A stretch of DNA of 64,000 nt from T1Sed10-7 sp041685505 (GCA_041685505.1 JAWLFQ010000004.1:16854-80853), one strand, 5' to 3'. Counted from the stretch's first letter, positions 1 to 8,524 are shown. The notes: a model not told the origin generated them from the letters alone. Numbers and translations are program-made.

Positions 1-529
1 GCTCGTATCGGCCCTGAGCCCACCCTTCGTGGTGGCGCTGGCCACCGAACAGGGCGGTGCCGGGTTGCAGGGTCTCGGTGGGTTCGTGATCTCCAGCGGT
101 ATCGCCGCCCTGATCGGTGGACGCGCCTGGGGACGGCTGGCGGACCGCTCCGCACGCCGCGCGATGATGCTGGCCGCCGGTGCGTCCTCCGGGCTGGTGC
201 TCGCCTTCCTCGCCGCCCTGATGATCGAGGGCGCCCGCGAGCTGACCCTGCTCTACCCCGCCACCTACCTGCTGCTGGCACTGGCCCACCACGGTGCCCG
301 GATCGGCCGCAAGACCTATGTGGTGGACCTGGCGGAGGGCAACAGGCGCACCGACTACGTCGCGGTATCCAACACCGCCATCGCGGTGCTGCTGCTGGTG
401 ACCGGCGCCGTGACCTCCGCGCTGGCGGTGCTCGGCGCCGAGGTGGCCCTGGCTGTCCTGGCCCTTCTCGGCCTGCTGGGTGTGGCCGTCAGCGGCTCGC
501 TGCCAGAGGTCAGCCGTAGCGCAGGCTGA
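1..529 (+). CDS. MFS-type transporter, C-terminal part (5' end outside window)
   Basis: The reading frame is open from the first bases of the window and ends at a TGA at 527-529, so the start lies upstream. The visible 175 or so residues hold about five hydrophobic helices. A loop of the form GRAWGRLADRSARR resembles the conserved cytoplasmic loop of major facilitator proteins (G-x-x-x-D-R-x-G-R-R), which supports an inner-membrane transporter. No substrate can be inferred. Its end overlaps the end of the convergent DUF456 gene by 20 bases. Confidence 0.7.
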   Translation, partial: LVSALSPPFVVALATEQGGAGLQGLGGFVISSGIAALIGGRAWGRLADRSARRAMMLAAGASSGLVLAFLAALMIEGARELTLLYPATYLLLALAHHGARIGRKTYVVDLAEGNRRTDYVAVSNTAIAVLLLVTGAVTSALAVLGAEVALAVLALLGLLGVAVSGSLPEVSRSAG

Positions 530-1025
530 CCGCCACCAGCCAGGACGAGATCATGACCACACCGAGCACCAGCTCGACCAGCACCCCCGCGCCGTACCCG
601 CGCAGCACGGCGGTCGTCGAGGCGCGCGCCGGGGCCCACTGCCCCAGCCGTGCCCGTTCCGCCAGCAGCAGCCCCGCGAGTCCACCGATGAGGAAACCGA
701 GCACCGGCAGGACGAAGAACCCCACGACCGCACCGAAAGCCGCACCGGCGAGGGTGCTCGCGGGTGCACCCGCCTGCTGTCCGCGACGCGCCGGCAGCAC
801 CACCGTCGCCAGCGTGCCCAGCACGAGCAGCACCGTCAGCCACGCGGTGACGGCCCAACCCACGGCGTCGAGATCCTGCCACAGCAGGGTCACGACGCCG
901 ACGGCCCACACCACCGCGATACCGGGCAGGACGGGGATCAGCACGCCCACCATCCCGACCAGCATCAGCAGGAGCGCGAGCAGCAGGACAGCGAACTCCA
1001 CGGGACGCCTCGATATGCGGGACAT
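510..1025 (-). CDS. DUF456 family membrane protein
   Basis: This is a 171-residue, very hydrophobic protein with about five membrane segments and Gly-rich stretches such as GAAFGAVVGFFVLPVLG, the pattern of DUF456 proteins, which have no known function. The frame stays open upstream to 1202, but that extension is antisense to the tRNA at 1071-1144 and reads as low-complexity Pro/Arg. I therefore place the start at the ATG at 1025 (MSRISRRPVEF). It converges with the MFS gene and overlaps its end by 20 bases. The family call is from memory of the pattern; the membrane location is clear. Confidence 0.72.
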   Translation of the reverse strand: MSRISRRPVEFAVLLLALLLMLVGMVGVLIPVLPGIAVVWAVGVVTLLWQDLDAVGWAVTAWLTVLLVLGTLATVVLPARRGQQAGAPASTLAGAAFGAVVGFFVLPVLGFLIGGLAGLLLAERARLGQWAPARASTTAVLRGYGAGVLVELVLGVVMISSWLVAVSLRYG

Positions 1026-1070
1026 GCGGGCGGGAGGTCGACGCGGTGGGCCGGCCGGGGCTCGAAGGGG

Positions 1071-1144
1071 TGGGCCGGGCGGGGCTCGAACCCGCGCCTG
1101 ACGGATTATGAGTCCGCTGCTCTGACCAGCTGAGCTACCGGCCC
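1071..1144 (-). tRNA. tRNA with CAT anticodon (probably elongator Met)
   Basis: On the minus strand the sequence folds into a full cloverleaf. The acceptor stem is GGGCCGG paired with CCGGCCC with A as discriminator. The D arm is GCTC/GAGC, the anticodon stem is GCGGA/TCCGT around the loop CTCATAA, and the T arm is GCGGG/CCCGC around TTCGAGC. The first acceptor pair is a normal G-C and the anticodon stem lacks the three G-C pairs of initiators, so it is not tRNA-fMet. Elongator Met is most likely; tRNA-Ile2, read with lysidine, has the same anticodon and cannot be excluded. CCA is not encoded. Confidence 0.95.
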
Positions 1145-1204
1145 CTCGCCCGAGAGCGTACTGTCGCGTCCCGCCCACACCTCCCACATCCCCCTGGAGC
1201 AACG

Positions 1205-1831
1205 ATGCGTGTCACGAGGTTCCCACAGTCCTGCCTGGTGGTGGAGACCGAGGCGGCCCGCATCGCCATCGACCCGGGGACCTTCGTCACGGCACGGCAC
1301 GAGCTGTCGGAGCTCGGCGCCCTCGACGCCGTGCTCTACACCCACCGTCACGCGGACCATCTCGACGTCGAGGTCGTGGACGCCCTACGTGCCCAGGGTG
1401 CGGAGCTGTTCGGCAACGCCGATGTGGTCGCACTGCTGGGTGCCCAGCGGTGCACACAGGTGGACGCCGGCCGACCCTTCGCCGCTGCCGGCGTCGAGAT
1501 CGCGCCCCATGACCTGCCGCACGTGGTGATGGTGGACGGGTCGCCAGGACCGCCGAACACCGGTTACCTGGTGGACGGCACGCTGTTCCACCCGGGCGAT
1601 GGCATCGAGCTCACCGGGTTGCAGGCGCCGGTCGCTGCCATCCCGATCGCCGGTCCCTCGATCAGCTTCCACGACGCGTACCGCTTCGTCCGGCAGCTGG
1701 GCGCGCAGCGCATCGTGCCGATGCACTACGACGCCTTCGTGGCCGACCCGGAGCACTTCGCCCGGGTGTGTGACCTGGCGGCGGTGCACGTGCTCGCCGA
1801 CACCGAGACCCTCGATCTGGCCAGCACCTGA
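1205..1831 (+). CDS. metallo-beta-lactamase-fold hydrolase (UlaG-like)
   Basis: This 208-residue protein carries the metal-binding motif H47-R-H49-A-D51-H52 of the metallo-beta-lactamase fold, with later metal-ligand candidates in LFHPGD and MHYDAF. The short single-domain form and the start MRVTRFPQSCLVVE match the UlaG-like branch of metal-dependent hydrolases. The substrate is unknown. The ATG at 1205 follows a GGAG at about 1195. The EamA transporter follows on the same strand after 52 bases and may be cotranscribed. Confidence 0.82.
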   Translation: MRVTRFPQSCLVVETEAARIAIDPGTFVTARHELSELGALDAVLYTHRHADHLDVEVVDALRAQGAELFGNADVVALLGAQRCTQVDAGRPFAAAGVEIAPHDLPHVVMVDGSPGPPNTGYLVDGTLFHPGDGIELTGLQAPVAAIPIAGPSISFHDAYRFVRQLGAQRIVPMHYDAFVADPEHFARVCDLAAVHVLADTETLDLAST

Positions 1832-1883
1832 TCGATCCGATCCGCCGGGCACCGACCATCGGGCCCCGAGGGAGCCGTGCCAC

Positions 1884-2723
1884 GTGGGAGTCCTGCTCGC
1901 CCTGCTCGCTGCCACCAGCTTCGGGCTCTCCGATGTCACCGGCGCCGTCGCGGCGAGGCGCGTGTCCGCCTTGACGGTCACCCTGGCGATCCAGGCCGTC
2001 GGCCTGATCGCCCTGCTGCCCGTGGTGCTGCTGGTCGGTGGGACGCCGAGCGTCGGCGCGTGGCTGTACGGCGGACTGGCCGGTGCCGCCGGTTCCGTCG
2101 GACTGGTGGTCTACCTCCGGGCGATGGCAGCGGGCCCGATCGGGGTGGTCTCTCCCATCGCCGCGCTGGTGGGCGCCGCGGTCCCGGTGGGCTGGGGCGT
2201 GCTGCTGGCCGGCGAACAGGTGGGCCCGCGGGGTGCGGCGGGGATCCTCCTCGGTCTGATCGCCGTCGGGGCCGTCGCCTACGTTCCCAACGGTGCCGTG
2301 GACGTCGCCAGCAGCGCCAGCGTGCTCGCAGCGGTGCTGTCCGGCATGGCCTTCGGCCTGTTCTTCGTCGCTCTGGACGCCACACCACCCGGATCGGGGC
2401 TGTGGCCGCTGCTCGGTGCCCGCATCGTGGCGGTGGGGATCATGGTGGGCGCGGTCGTGGTGCGTCGACGAACGCTGCTGCCCTACGGCGTCGGCCGGCT
2501 GATCACCGTCAGCGGGATCGCCGATGTCGCCGGCAACGCGTTCTTCCTGCTCGCGAGTCGTGTCGGGCTCCTGAGCCTGGTCGGGCTGCTCACCTCGCTG
2601 TATCCCGTGGTCGCACTGCTGGTCGCGCGCTGGTGGTTGCAGGAGCGCCTCACGGGGCTACAGGCCGCCGGGGTCGTGACCGCGATGGCGGCCACCGCCC
2701 TGCTGGCGACCGCCGGCACGTGA
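1884..2723 (+). CDS. EamA/DMT-family transporter
   Basis: The 279-residue protein has about ten hydrophobic helices in two homologous halves. The second half ends in the typical EamA pattern LLTSLYPVVALLVARWWLQERLTG. Such proteins export or import small metabolites across the inner membrane; the substrate cannot be read from sequence. The open frame extends far upstream through the metallo-hydrolase gene, but the GTG at 1884 has a GAGGGAG ribosome site about nine bases before it and immediately precedes the first helix. It is one of three EamA genes in the window. Confidence 0.85.
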   Translation: MGVLLALLAATSFGLSDVTGAVAARRVSALTVTLAIQAVGLIALLPVVLLVGGTPSVGAWLYGGLAGAAGSVGLVVYLRAMAAGPIGVVSPIAALVGAAVPVGWGVLLAGEQVGPRGAAGILLGLIAVGAVAYVPNGAVDVASSASVLAAVLSGMAFGLFFVALDATPPGSGLWPLLGARIVAVGIMVGAVVVRRRTLLPYGVGRLITVSGIADVAGNAFFLLASRVGLLSLVGLLTSLYPVVALLVARWWLQERLTGLQAAGVVTAMAATALLATAGT

Positions 2724-2760
2724 ACCGCGCCACCCTTGCGATGCGCCCGGGGAGCGAGCG

Positions 2761-2776
2761 CCGGCACCCGCGCCGG
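2761..2776. terminator. possible bidirectional terminator hairpin
   Basis: CCGGC and GCCGG form a 5-bp stem with a 6-base loop in the 76-base gap between the convergent EamA and F420-oxidoreductase genes. There is no T-tract, and short GC hairpins are common at this composition. Position between converging stop codons is the main support. Confidence 0.25.
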
Positions 2777-2799
2777 GTCACGGCAGGTCGGGATCGACG

Positions 2800-3729
2800 T
2801 CAGGCGAGCGCACCCATGACCGCGACCATGTCGAGGTCGTCGTGGAGCTGATGCTGCAGCATGCACCGGCTGACCCCTGCCTGGCGGTAGGCATCGAGGC
2901 GTTCGTCGACCTGCTCCGGGGTCCCGATGATCCACTCGTCACGCAGCCCATCGAGCCAGGCATCGAGATCGTCCTCACGTCCTGAGCGCGCCATGAGCAG
3001 GGCGGCCCGGTCGCGGACCTCTGCCTCGTCACGCCCCAGCAGGCACCCGGTCATGATCGAGAGCGGCAGCGGCGCACGGCCGACCTCCTCGCACGCCCGA
3101 TCGAGGTTGGCCTTGCGCGCACGGACGGCGTCCAGCGAGGGGAAGACGGTGTTGTACTCGTCGGCGAAGCGCGCGGCCAGACCGGCGGAACGGGGTCCGG
3201 CGACACCACCGATGATCAGGGGCACGCTCGGTGACTGGAGCGGCTTGGGGTTGGCCTCGCAGGCCTCCAGGCGGTAGTGATCACCGCGGTGATCGAACCG
3301 CTCCTCGCTGAACTGCCGGGTGACGATCTCCACCTGCTCCTCGAGCACCTCGTAGCGGCCACCGAGGTCGTGGAAGTCGAAGCCGTAGGTGCGGTGCTCC
3401 AACTCGTGCCAGCCGGCACCCATGCCGAGCTCGATCCTGCCTCCCGAGACGTGATCGGCGGTCACCACGTTCTTGGCGAGGACCGAGGGGTGACGGAAGG
3501 AGGTCGGGGACACCAGGGTCCCCAACCGGATCCGCTCGGTGATGGCACCGAGGGCACCGAGGGTGACCCACGCGTCCAGCGAGGAGCGCTCGGTGCGTGA
3601 GGCCACCGATTGGTAGTGATCGGAGCGGAACAGGCCCTCGAGCCCCGCCTGCTCCACCGCCCGGGCGATCGCCACCCACTGCTCCCAGGTGACGGATTCC
3701 TGGCCCTCGATCATCAGGTTGACGCGCAC
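2800..3729 (-). CDS. LLM-class F420-dependent oxidoreductase
   Basis: The 309-residue protein has the luciferase-like monooxygenase TIM-barrel pattern: a start RVNLMIEGQ followed by the AIARAVEQAGLEGLFRSDHY segment, then LGTLVSPTSFRHPSVLAKNV and LELGMGAGWHELEH-type motifs. In actinobacteria most proteins of this type use coenzyme F420 rather than FMN; that cofactor is inferred from family, not visible. The GTG at 3729 has a GAGG ribosome site eight bases before it. It lies just downstream of the ehu operon on the same strand but is separated by about 108 bases, and no functional link is apparent. Confidence 0.85.
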   Translation of the reverse strand: MRVNLMIEGQESVTWEQWVAIARAVEQAGLEGLFRSDHYQSVASRTERSSLDAWVTLGALGAITERIRLGTLVSPTSFRHPSVLAKNVVTADHVSGGRIELGMGAGWHELEHRTYGFDFHDLGGRYEVLEEQVEIVTRQFSEERFDHRGDHYRLEACEANPKPLQSPSVPLIIGGVAGPRSAGLAARFADEYNTVFPSLDAVRARKANLDRACEEVGRAPLPLSIMTGCLLGRDEAEVRDRAALLMARSGREDDLDAWLDGLRDEWIIGTPEQVDERLDAYRQAGVSRCMLQHQLHDDLDMVAVMGALA

Positions 3730-3837
3730 GTGGTGATCCTCGTCGGGTCCCCATGACCGTAGGCGGCGACGCTGAAGGGTGGGCTGTCCGTCCGTCCGCA
3801 GCCCGGAGGGCGCCCTGCGACCCTGGTGCGCGTCTGC

Positions 3838-4668
3838 TCAGTGTTCGAGGACCGCGCGCAGGAAGCTCTTCGTCCGGTCGTGCTGCGGGTCGGAGAGGAT
3901 CTCCGCGGGCACGCCCTCCTCCAGGATCTGCCCACCGTCGAACATCACGAGCCGGTCGGCGGACTCCCGGGCGAAGCCCATCTCGTGGGTGACCAGCATC
4001 ATGGTGGTGCTGCCCTCGGCAGCGATGTCGCGCAGCACCTCGAGCACGTCGCCGACCAGCTCCGGGTCCAGCGCCGAGGTGACCTCGTCGAAGAGCATGA
4101 CCTCCGGGTTGGTGGCCAGCGAGCGCGCGATCGCCACACGTTGCTTCTGCCCGCCGGAGAGCTGGCCCGGTGTGTGGTTGGCGTGGGCGCGCAGGCCCAC
4201 CTTGTCCAGCAGCGCGAGGGCTGCCTCGTTGGCCTCGTCGCGCGAGTGCCCGTGGACCTTCACCGGCGCCAGGGCGATGTTCTCCAGCGCGGAGAGGTGG
4301 GGGAAGAGGTTGAAGTGCTGGAACACCATGCCCACGTTGGAACGCACGCTGCGGATGTGCTTCTCCCTGGCGGGCTTGAGCTGGCCGTCCTCCTTCTGTT
4401 CGTGGTAGAGGTGGCGTCCGCCCACCTCGATGGTCCCCGAGTCGGGACGCTCGAGGGTCATGATGGTGCGCAGGATCGTGGTCTTGCCCGATCCCGACGG
4501 CCCGATGATGACCACCCGCTCCCCGGGCGCGACATCGAGGTCGAGTTCGCGCAGCACCACGTTCTCGCCGAAGGCCTTGCTGACCTTGCGCATCCGAACG
4601 GCCTGGGTGTCGGTGGCACCGTTGGTGCCGGGGCCGTCGCTGGTCGCGTGTGCCTCAGGTGCGCTCAT
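3838..4668 (-). CDS. ehuA: ectoine/hydroxyectoine-type ABC transporter ATPase
   Basis: The 276-residue ATPase powers the importer formed with the two permeases upstream. Walker A is GPSGSGKT at residues 56-63, the signature LSGGQ is at 170-174, Walker B is MLFDE at 191-195 and the switch histidine is H228. The insertion HLYHEQKEDGQLKPA and the polar amino acid ATPase pattern fit EhuA. It is the last gene of ehuB-ehuC-ehuD-ehuA; its start overlaps the end of ehuD by 14 bases. Ectoine specificity rests on operon similarity to the Sinorhizobium ehu system and could instead be another zwitterion or amino acid. Confidence 0.88.
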   Translation of the reverse strand: MSAPEAHATSDGPGTNGATDTQAVRMRKVSKAFGENVVLRELDLDVAPGERVVIIGPSGSGKTTILRTIMTLERPDSGTIEVGGRHLYHEQKEDGQLKPAREKHIRSVRSNVGMVFQHFNLFPHLSALENIALAPVKVHGHSRDEANEAALALLDKVGLRAHANHTPGQLSGGQKQRVAIARSLATNPEVMLFDEVTSALDPELVGDVLEVLRDIAAEGSTTMMLVTHEMGFARESADRLVMFDGGQILEEGVPAEILSDPQHDRTKSFLRAVLEH

Positions 4669-5548
4669 AGCCGATGCGCCTCTCGAGTCGTCGGAGCAGG
4701 TACGCGGAGGGCAGGCTCACCGCCAGGAAGCCCAGCCCGATGAGGGTGTAGAGCTCGATCGGTCCGAAGGTGCGGCTCGCCGTCGTGGTGGCGAAGAACA
4801 GCACCCCGGTGACGTTGATGGAGGCTCCGAGCGGAGCGTCCTTGTAGGCGGCGATCAGGAAGTTGCCGAGCGCCGGCAGCACGTTGGGGATCGCCTGGGG
4901 CAGGATCACGTTGGTCCAGGTGGTGGCGGCGCCGAGGCTGAGCGAGGTGGCCGCCTCCCACTGGCCCTTGGGCACGCTGTCGATCCCGGCGCGGTAGGCC
5001 TCCGAGCAGTAGGTGCCGTAGTGCAGCCCGATGGCGAGGATCAGCGTGGTCAGCGAGCTCCAGACCCGCAGCGGCTCCGGGATCCACCCGATGCGGGGTA
5101 GGCCGTAGAAGAGGAAGAACAGCTGCACCAGCAGCGGGGTCGAGCGCACGAACTCGATCAGGAAGGTGGTGGGCCACCGCACGATGCGCAGGCGCGACCG
5201 GCGCAGCAGCGCCAGGAACATCCCGACCACCAACGCCAGGGCGAAGCCGCCGACCGTGGCCTGGGTCGTGACGAACAGCGCCCGGAGGAAGTCGGGCACG
5301 TAGGCGAGCATGAACTCGACATCGAACAGCACGTCCGGATCCCGGAAGACGCGCGTCTCGAAACGGACCTGTCCCCCACCGGCACGCACCAGCAGGAACG
5401 CCACGGCGACGATCACCGCCAGGGACAGACCGACCTTCCAGGTGATCCGGATGCCGCCGATGCGCAGCCCACGGCCTCGCCCCGCGGCATCCGCATCCTG
5501 CTCCGAGGGCGCCTCTGGCGGGGTGGGGGTACCGGTCTCGGTCGCCAT
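4655..5548 (-). CDS. ehuD: ectoine/hydroxyectoine-type ABC transporter permease EhuD
   Basis: This 297-residue inner-membrane subunit has an acidic, disordered N-terminus of about 30 residues, then a first helix and a polar-amino-acid permease domain. The ATPase-contacting loop is visible as EAATSLSLGAATTWTNVILPQ. The C-terminal region FGPIELYTLIGLGFLAVSLP is typical of EhuD. Its first base is the last base of the ehuC stop region, so the two permeases are translationally coupled. Confidence 0.87.
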   Translation of the reverse strand: MATETGTPTPPEAPSEQDADAAGRGRGLRIGGIRITWKVGLSLAVIVAVAFLLVRAGGGQVRFETRVFRDPDVLFDVEFMLAYVPDFLRALFVTTQATVGGFALALVVGMFLALLRRSRLRIVRWPTTFLIEFVRSTPLLVQLFFLFYGLPRIGWIPEPLRVWSSLTTLILAIGLHYGTYCSEAYRAGIDSVPKGQWEAATSLSLGAATTWTNVILPQAIPNVLPALGNFLIAAYKDAPLGASINVTGVLFFATTTASRTFGPIELYTLIGLGFLAVSLPSAYLLRRLERRIGYERT

Positions 5549-6342
5549 CAGTCGCTCGTCTCTGCGGGAGGCGCTCCCGTCGAGGAGCTGCCGGCGGACG
5601 CGGTGGCGGTGGCCGTCCTGCCCATGGGGGCGTCGACGGGTACCGCGGAGCGGCCCGTGCGCTGCTGGAAGCGCGCGGCCACGCTGCGCTCGGCCAGACG
5701 GAACAGCAGGCTGACGATCTGCGCCAGCACGAAGTACAGGATCAGCACGTTGATGAACAGCTCCGGCACACCGATGGGGACCTCCATCTGCGTGCGGGCG
5801 TTGCGCAGCAACTGGGCGGAGAAGGTCAGGTCACGCAGGCCCACCAGTGCCACCAAGGCGGTGCCCTTGAGGATCTCGATGGTCAGGTTGCCGAAGGGCG
5901 GCAGGATGACGGGCAGCGCCTGTGGCAGCACCACGTGACGGATCCGTTGCGGGGTGCTGAGGTTGAGGGCCGTCGACGCCTCGAGCTGGCCCTTGGGGAC
6001 CGACAGGATCGCGCCACGGACGATCTCCGCGCCGTACCCACCCATGTTCGCCCCCAGCGCGAGCACCGCCATCAGCACCCGGGAGGGCTGGTCGATGTCG
6101 AGCAGGATGGGGAAGGCGAAGACGAACCAGAACAGCAGCACGATCGAGCTGATCCCGCGGAACAACTCCACGTAGACCAGCGCCACGCCCCGCAGCAGCC
6201 GGCTCTCCGACAGGCGCATGAGCCCGAAGACGAGCGAGAGGACGACCCCGACACCGAAGGACCAGAGCAGCAACTGCACCGTGACCTGCAGACCGATCCA
6301 GAGGCTCGCGTACTGCCCCGGGGTGAGCAGGAGATCTCCCAC
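5548..6342 (-). CDS. ehuC: ectoine/hydroxyectoine-type ABC transporter permease EhuC
   Basis: The 264-residue protein has five or so membrane helices and the ATPase-contacting loop EASTALNLSTPQRIRHVVLPQ. The start QYASLWIGLQVTVQ and the motif GISSIVLLFWFVFAFP fit the EhuC permease. The C-terminal 40 residues are Ala/Ser/Thr-rich and probably disordered. It is preceded by a strong hairpin that separates it from ehuB, which may lower permease expression relative to the binding protein. Confidence 0.87.
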   Translation of the reverse strand: MGDLLLTPGQYASLWIGLQVTVQLLLWSFGVGVVLSLVFGLMRLSESRLLRGVALVYVELFRGISSIVLLFWFVFAFPILLDIDQPSRVLMAVLALGANMGGYGAEIVRGAILSVPKGQLEASTALNLSTPQRIRHVVLPQALPVILPPFGNLTIEILKGTALVALVGLRDLTFSAQLLRNARTQMEVPIGVPELFINVLILYFVLAQIVSLLFRLAERSVAARFQQRTGRSAVPVDAPMGRTATATASAGSSSTGAPPAETSD

Positions 6343-6421
6343 GGGCTGCTCCCTTGCGGATGACGCCCAACGGATCGGGCGGGAGGTGGAAGGGGCGTGG
6401 TCACGGTGCGGTGGCGCACCG

Positions 6422-6458
6422 GGCGGGCCGGGTGCCCCCGCAGGGGCCCCGACCCGCC
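6422..6458 (-). terminator. intercistronic stem-loop after ehuB
   Basis: On the transcript strand, GGCGGG at one end pairs with CCCGCC at the other, the stem continues through CGGG/CCCG, and a nested GCCCC/GGGGC hairpin sits inside. It starts about eight bases after the ehuB stop and lies before ehuC. There is no T-tract. Hairpins in this place in binding-protein-first ABC operons often protect the upstream message or partly terminate transcription, giving more binding protein than permease. That role is inferred. Confidence 0.55.
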
Positions 6459-6465
6459 GGAGCGA

Positions 6466-7464
6466 TCAGCTCGCGAGATCCTCGACGGTGAAGTCGAAGG
6501 CCCGGAGCACGTCCTCCTCGGCGAAGCCGAAGCTGGTCGTGATCTCCAGGGCGGTGCCGTCCTCCTTCAACTCGTCCAGGACCTCGTTGAAGGCGTCACG
6601 GAACTCCTGGTCATCGAAGCCGAAGGCGCCGCAGCCGGGGATCTCGTTGCCCTCGGCGTCCACGGGGAAGAAGAACTCCGTGGCTTCGATCTCGTCGCTG
6701 GCCTCGGTCTGCTCGACCACGGTGAGCGAGGTCCCGCCCACGGCGTCGACCCGGCCGGCGGCCAGGGCCTCGTACTGGTCGTTGACGTCGTTGAACAGCT
6801 CGACCTGGTCCGCGGGCACACCCGCGTCGGCCGCGTAGTCCTCGTCCACCGCTCCGGAGAGCACGGCCAGGGTGGCGCCGCTCTCGACGATCGAGTCGAA
6901 GCCGGAGATGTCCTGGGGGTTGCCCGCGGGTACGGCGATGGAGTAGGTCACGCAGTAGTCGGGGTCGGCGAAGATGACCTGCTCGGCACGTTCGGGGGTG
7001 ATGAACATCCCGGCGGCGATCGTGTCGAACTGGCCGGCCTGCAGGCCGGGGATCAGGGCGCCGAAGTCGACGACCTCCGCCTCGACGTTGTCGATACCGA
7101 GCCGCTCGAAGACCTCGTAGGCGATCTCGGGTGCCTGGCCGGTGACGTTGCCGTCCTCGTCCTCGAAGGCGTAGGGCACCTCGTTGGCGATACCGATGGT
7201 CGCCGTGCCGGCGGCCTGCAGCTCACCGAGCTTGCCGTCCGCCGCCGCGTCACCGCCGTCCTCGCCGTCCTCGGCACCATCATCGGTGTCATCGGCGTCG
7301 TCGGTGTCGTCGGTGTCACCGGCATCCTCGTCCTCGGTCTCCTCGACCGGGTCCTCGGTGTCGGCCTCCATGTCGTCCGTGCTGGCGCAGGCAGCGGTGA
7401 TGAGCGCCGCCGACGCCGTGGCCGCGACGATGCGCAGCCAGCTCCTGGTCGTCCGTGCTGTCAT
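6466..7464 (-). CDS. ehuB: ectoine/hydroxyectoine-type ABC transporter substrate-binding lipoprotein
   Basis: The 332-residue lipoprotein captures substrate outside the cell. A signal peptide ends in ITAAC, with C26 as the lipidated residue. It is followed by about 40 residues made almost entirely of Asp, Glu, Thr and Ala, and then by an SBP_bac_3 periplasmic-binding fold beginning LGELQAAGTATIGIANEVPYAF, which is an EhuB-like start. The ATG at 7464 is chosen over the longer frame because AGAGGA lies eight bases before it and the signal peptide starts there. The acidic linker is unusually long and suggests adaptation to salt. Confidence 0.88.
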   Translation of the reverse strand: MTARTTRSWLRIVAATASAALITAACASTDDMEADTEDPVEETEDEDAGDTDDTDDADDTDDGAEDGEDGGDAAADGKLGELQAAGTATIGIANEVPYAFEDEDGNVTGQAPEIAYEVFERLGIDNVEAEVVDFGALIPGLQAGQFDTIAAGMFITPERAEQVIFADPDYCVTYSIAVPAGNPQDISGFDSIVESGATLAVLSGAVDEDYAADAGVPADQVELFNDVNDQYEALAAGRVDAVGGTSLTVVEQTEASDEIEATEFFFPVDAEGNEIPGCGAFGFDDQEFRDAFNEVLDELKEDGTALEITTSFGFAEEDVLRAFDFTVEDLAS

Positions 7465-7864
7465 GTGTCGATCCTCTGTGATCGGTTGCGGGTTGCCACC
7501 ACAGGTATCCGGTGACCTGGCTGTCGAGCCGGGGGGTGTCGGCGGCGCGCGCGACGTCGAGAAGCGGCAGCCCCGACCCCAGCGGCCACCGGCCGGGCGG
7601 TTGCGCGGGCTGAGCATAGGAAGGGGCCCGGGATGTGTCCATCGGAGCACGACGGTATACAACAGCATCCACCCGCGGTCCCGCGCCGGTGGATGGGCGC
7701 GGCAGCCGCCGGGCTGACAGGGGTGCGGAACAGCGCCCCGTGCCACCTACGAGCCCAGTAGGACCCACTGCAGGGCCAGGAGCCGTGACCGGCACCTCCC
7801 CCGACGCTTCGACCCCGAGGACCCCCATGGAACACCATCCCGCACCCGGTTCCGGAGGTGTGCG
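7465..7864. promoter_or_regulatory. ehuB / gntR divergent intergenic region
   Basis: The 400 bases hold no convincing gene. Two inverted-repeat elements stand out. CAGGT (7502-7506) pairs with ACCTG (7515-7519), 38 bases before the ehuB start. A GTATAC core in GGTATACAAC (7654-7663) resembles operators of FCD-type GntR regulators and could also supply a -10 element (TATACC on the minus strand). No good -35 could be matched to either. The divergent layout suggests that the GntR protein controls both directions from here. Confidence 0.4.
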
Positions 7865-8524
7865 TTGAGCGCGCAACTCTCCGGTTCCACGACCGACCGC
7901 ATCCACCCGGATCTGCGCGAACGCATCGTGCTGCTGGACATCCCGCCGGGAACACGGTTGACCGAGGAGTCGCTGGCCCGGGAGTACCAGGTCAGTCGCA
8001 CACCGATCCGCACCGTGCTGGCACGGCTGCACCACGACGGTCTCGTCGACCACCAGCACGGCGCAGGCGCGGTGGTCGCGCCCCTGGACACCCGTGTGCT
8101 GCGTGACGTGTGGCGCGTCCGGCTGCGCATCACCGAGCTCCTCGACGGTTTCCTCAGCCTGCCGGCTGACCCCGAGACCGTCGGCCAGCTGCGCACGCTG
8201 CACGCCCGCGCCCTGGCGGTGGGTGCGTCGCGGGAACTCGGTGTGCTCTACAACCGCTACCACGGCATCCAGCTCGCGCTGATCACCTCCGCGACCCTGC
8301 GCGGCATCCACGACAGCCTCTACCAGCAGACGATCCGCGCCTGGCTGTCCGTGCTGCCGCGGATGGACCTCGAGCAGGAGCGGGAGGTCGTCACCGAGGA
8401 GCTCGACCTGGCCATCGAGCTCACCCAGGACGGCTCGGCCCGCGAGTTGGTGGCCATGTGGCGCCATTTCGTCCAGCACCGCCTCGACCGGTTCAACGAC
8501 CACCTGTCCCGACCGCAGGTGTGA
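7865..8524 (+). CDS. GntR-family regulator (FCD type)
   Basis: This 219-residue protein has an N-terminal winged helix (LTEESLAREYQVSRTPIRTVLARLHHDGLV, about residues 34-63) and an all-helical C-terminal ligand domain starting VLRDVWRVRLRITELLDGFL, which fits the FCD branch. The best start is the TTG at 7865, which has GGAGG six bases before it; no in-frame ATG or GTG lies nearby upstream. It is transcribed away from the ehu operon, so local control of ehuBCDA is the simplest hypothesis, with ectoine, hydroxyectoine or a breakdown product as possible ligand. Confidence 0.85.
   Translation: MSAQLSGSTTDRIHPDLRERIVLLDIPPGTRLTEESLAREYQVSRTPIRTVLARLHHDGLVDHQHGAGAVVAPLDTRVLRDVWRVRLRITELLDGFLSLPADPETVGQLRTLHARALAVGASRELGVLYNRYHGIQLALITSATLRGIHDSLYQQTIRAWLSVLPRMDLEQEREVVTEELDLAIELTQDGSARELVAMWRHFVQHRLDRFNDHLSRPQV

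Noticed and set aside
1026..1202. N-terminal extension of the DUF456 gene
   Set aside because: It is antisense to and overlaps the tRNA at 1071-1144 and has no protein-like features.
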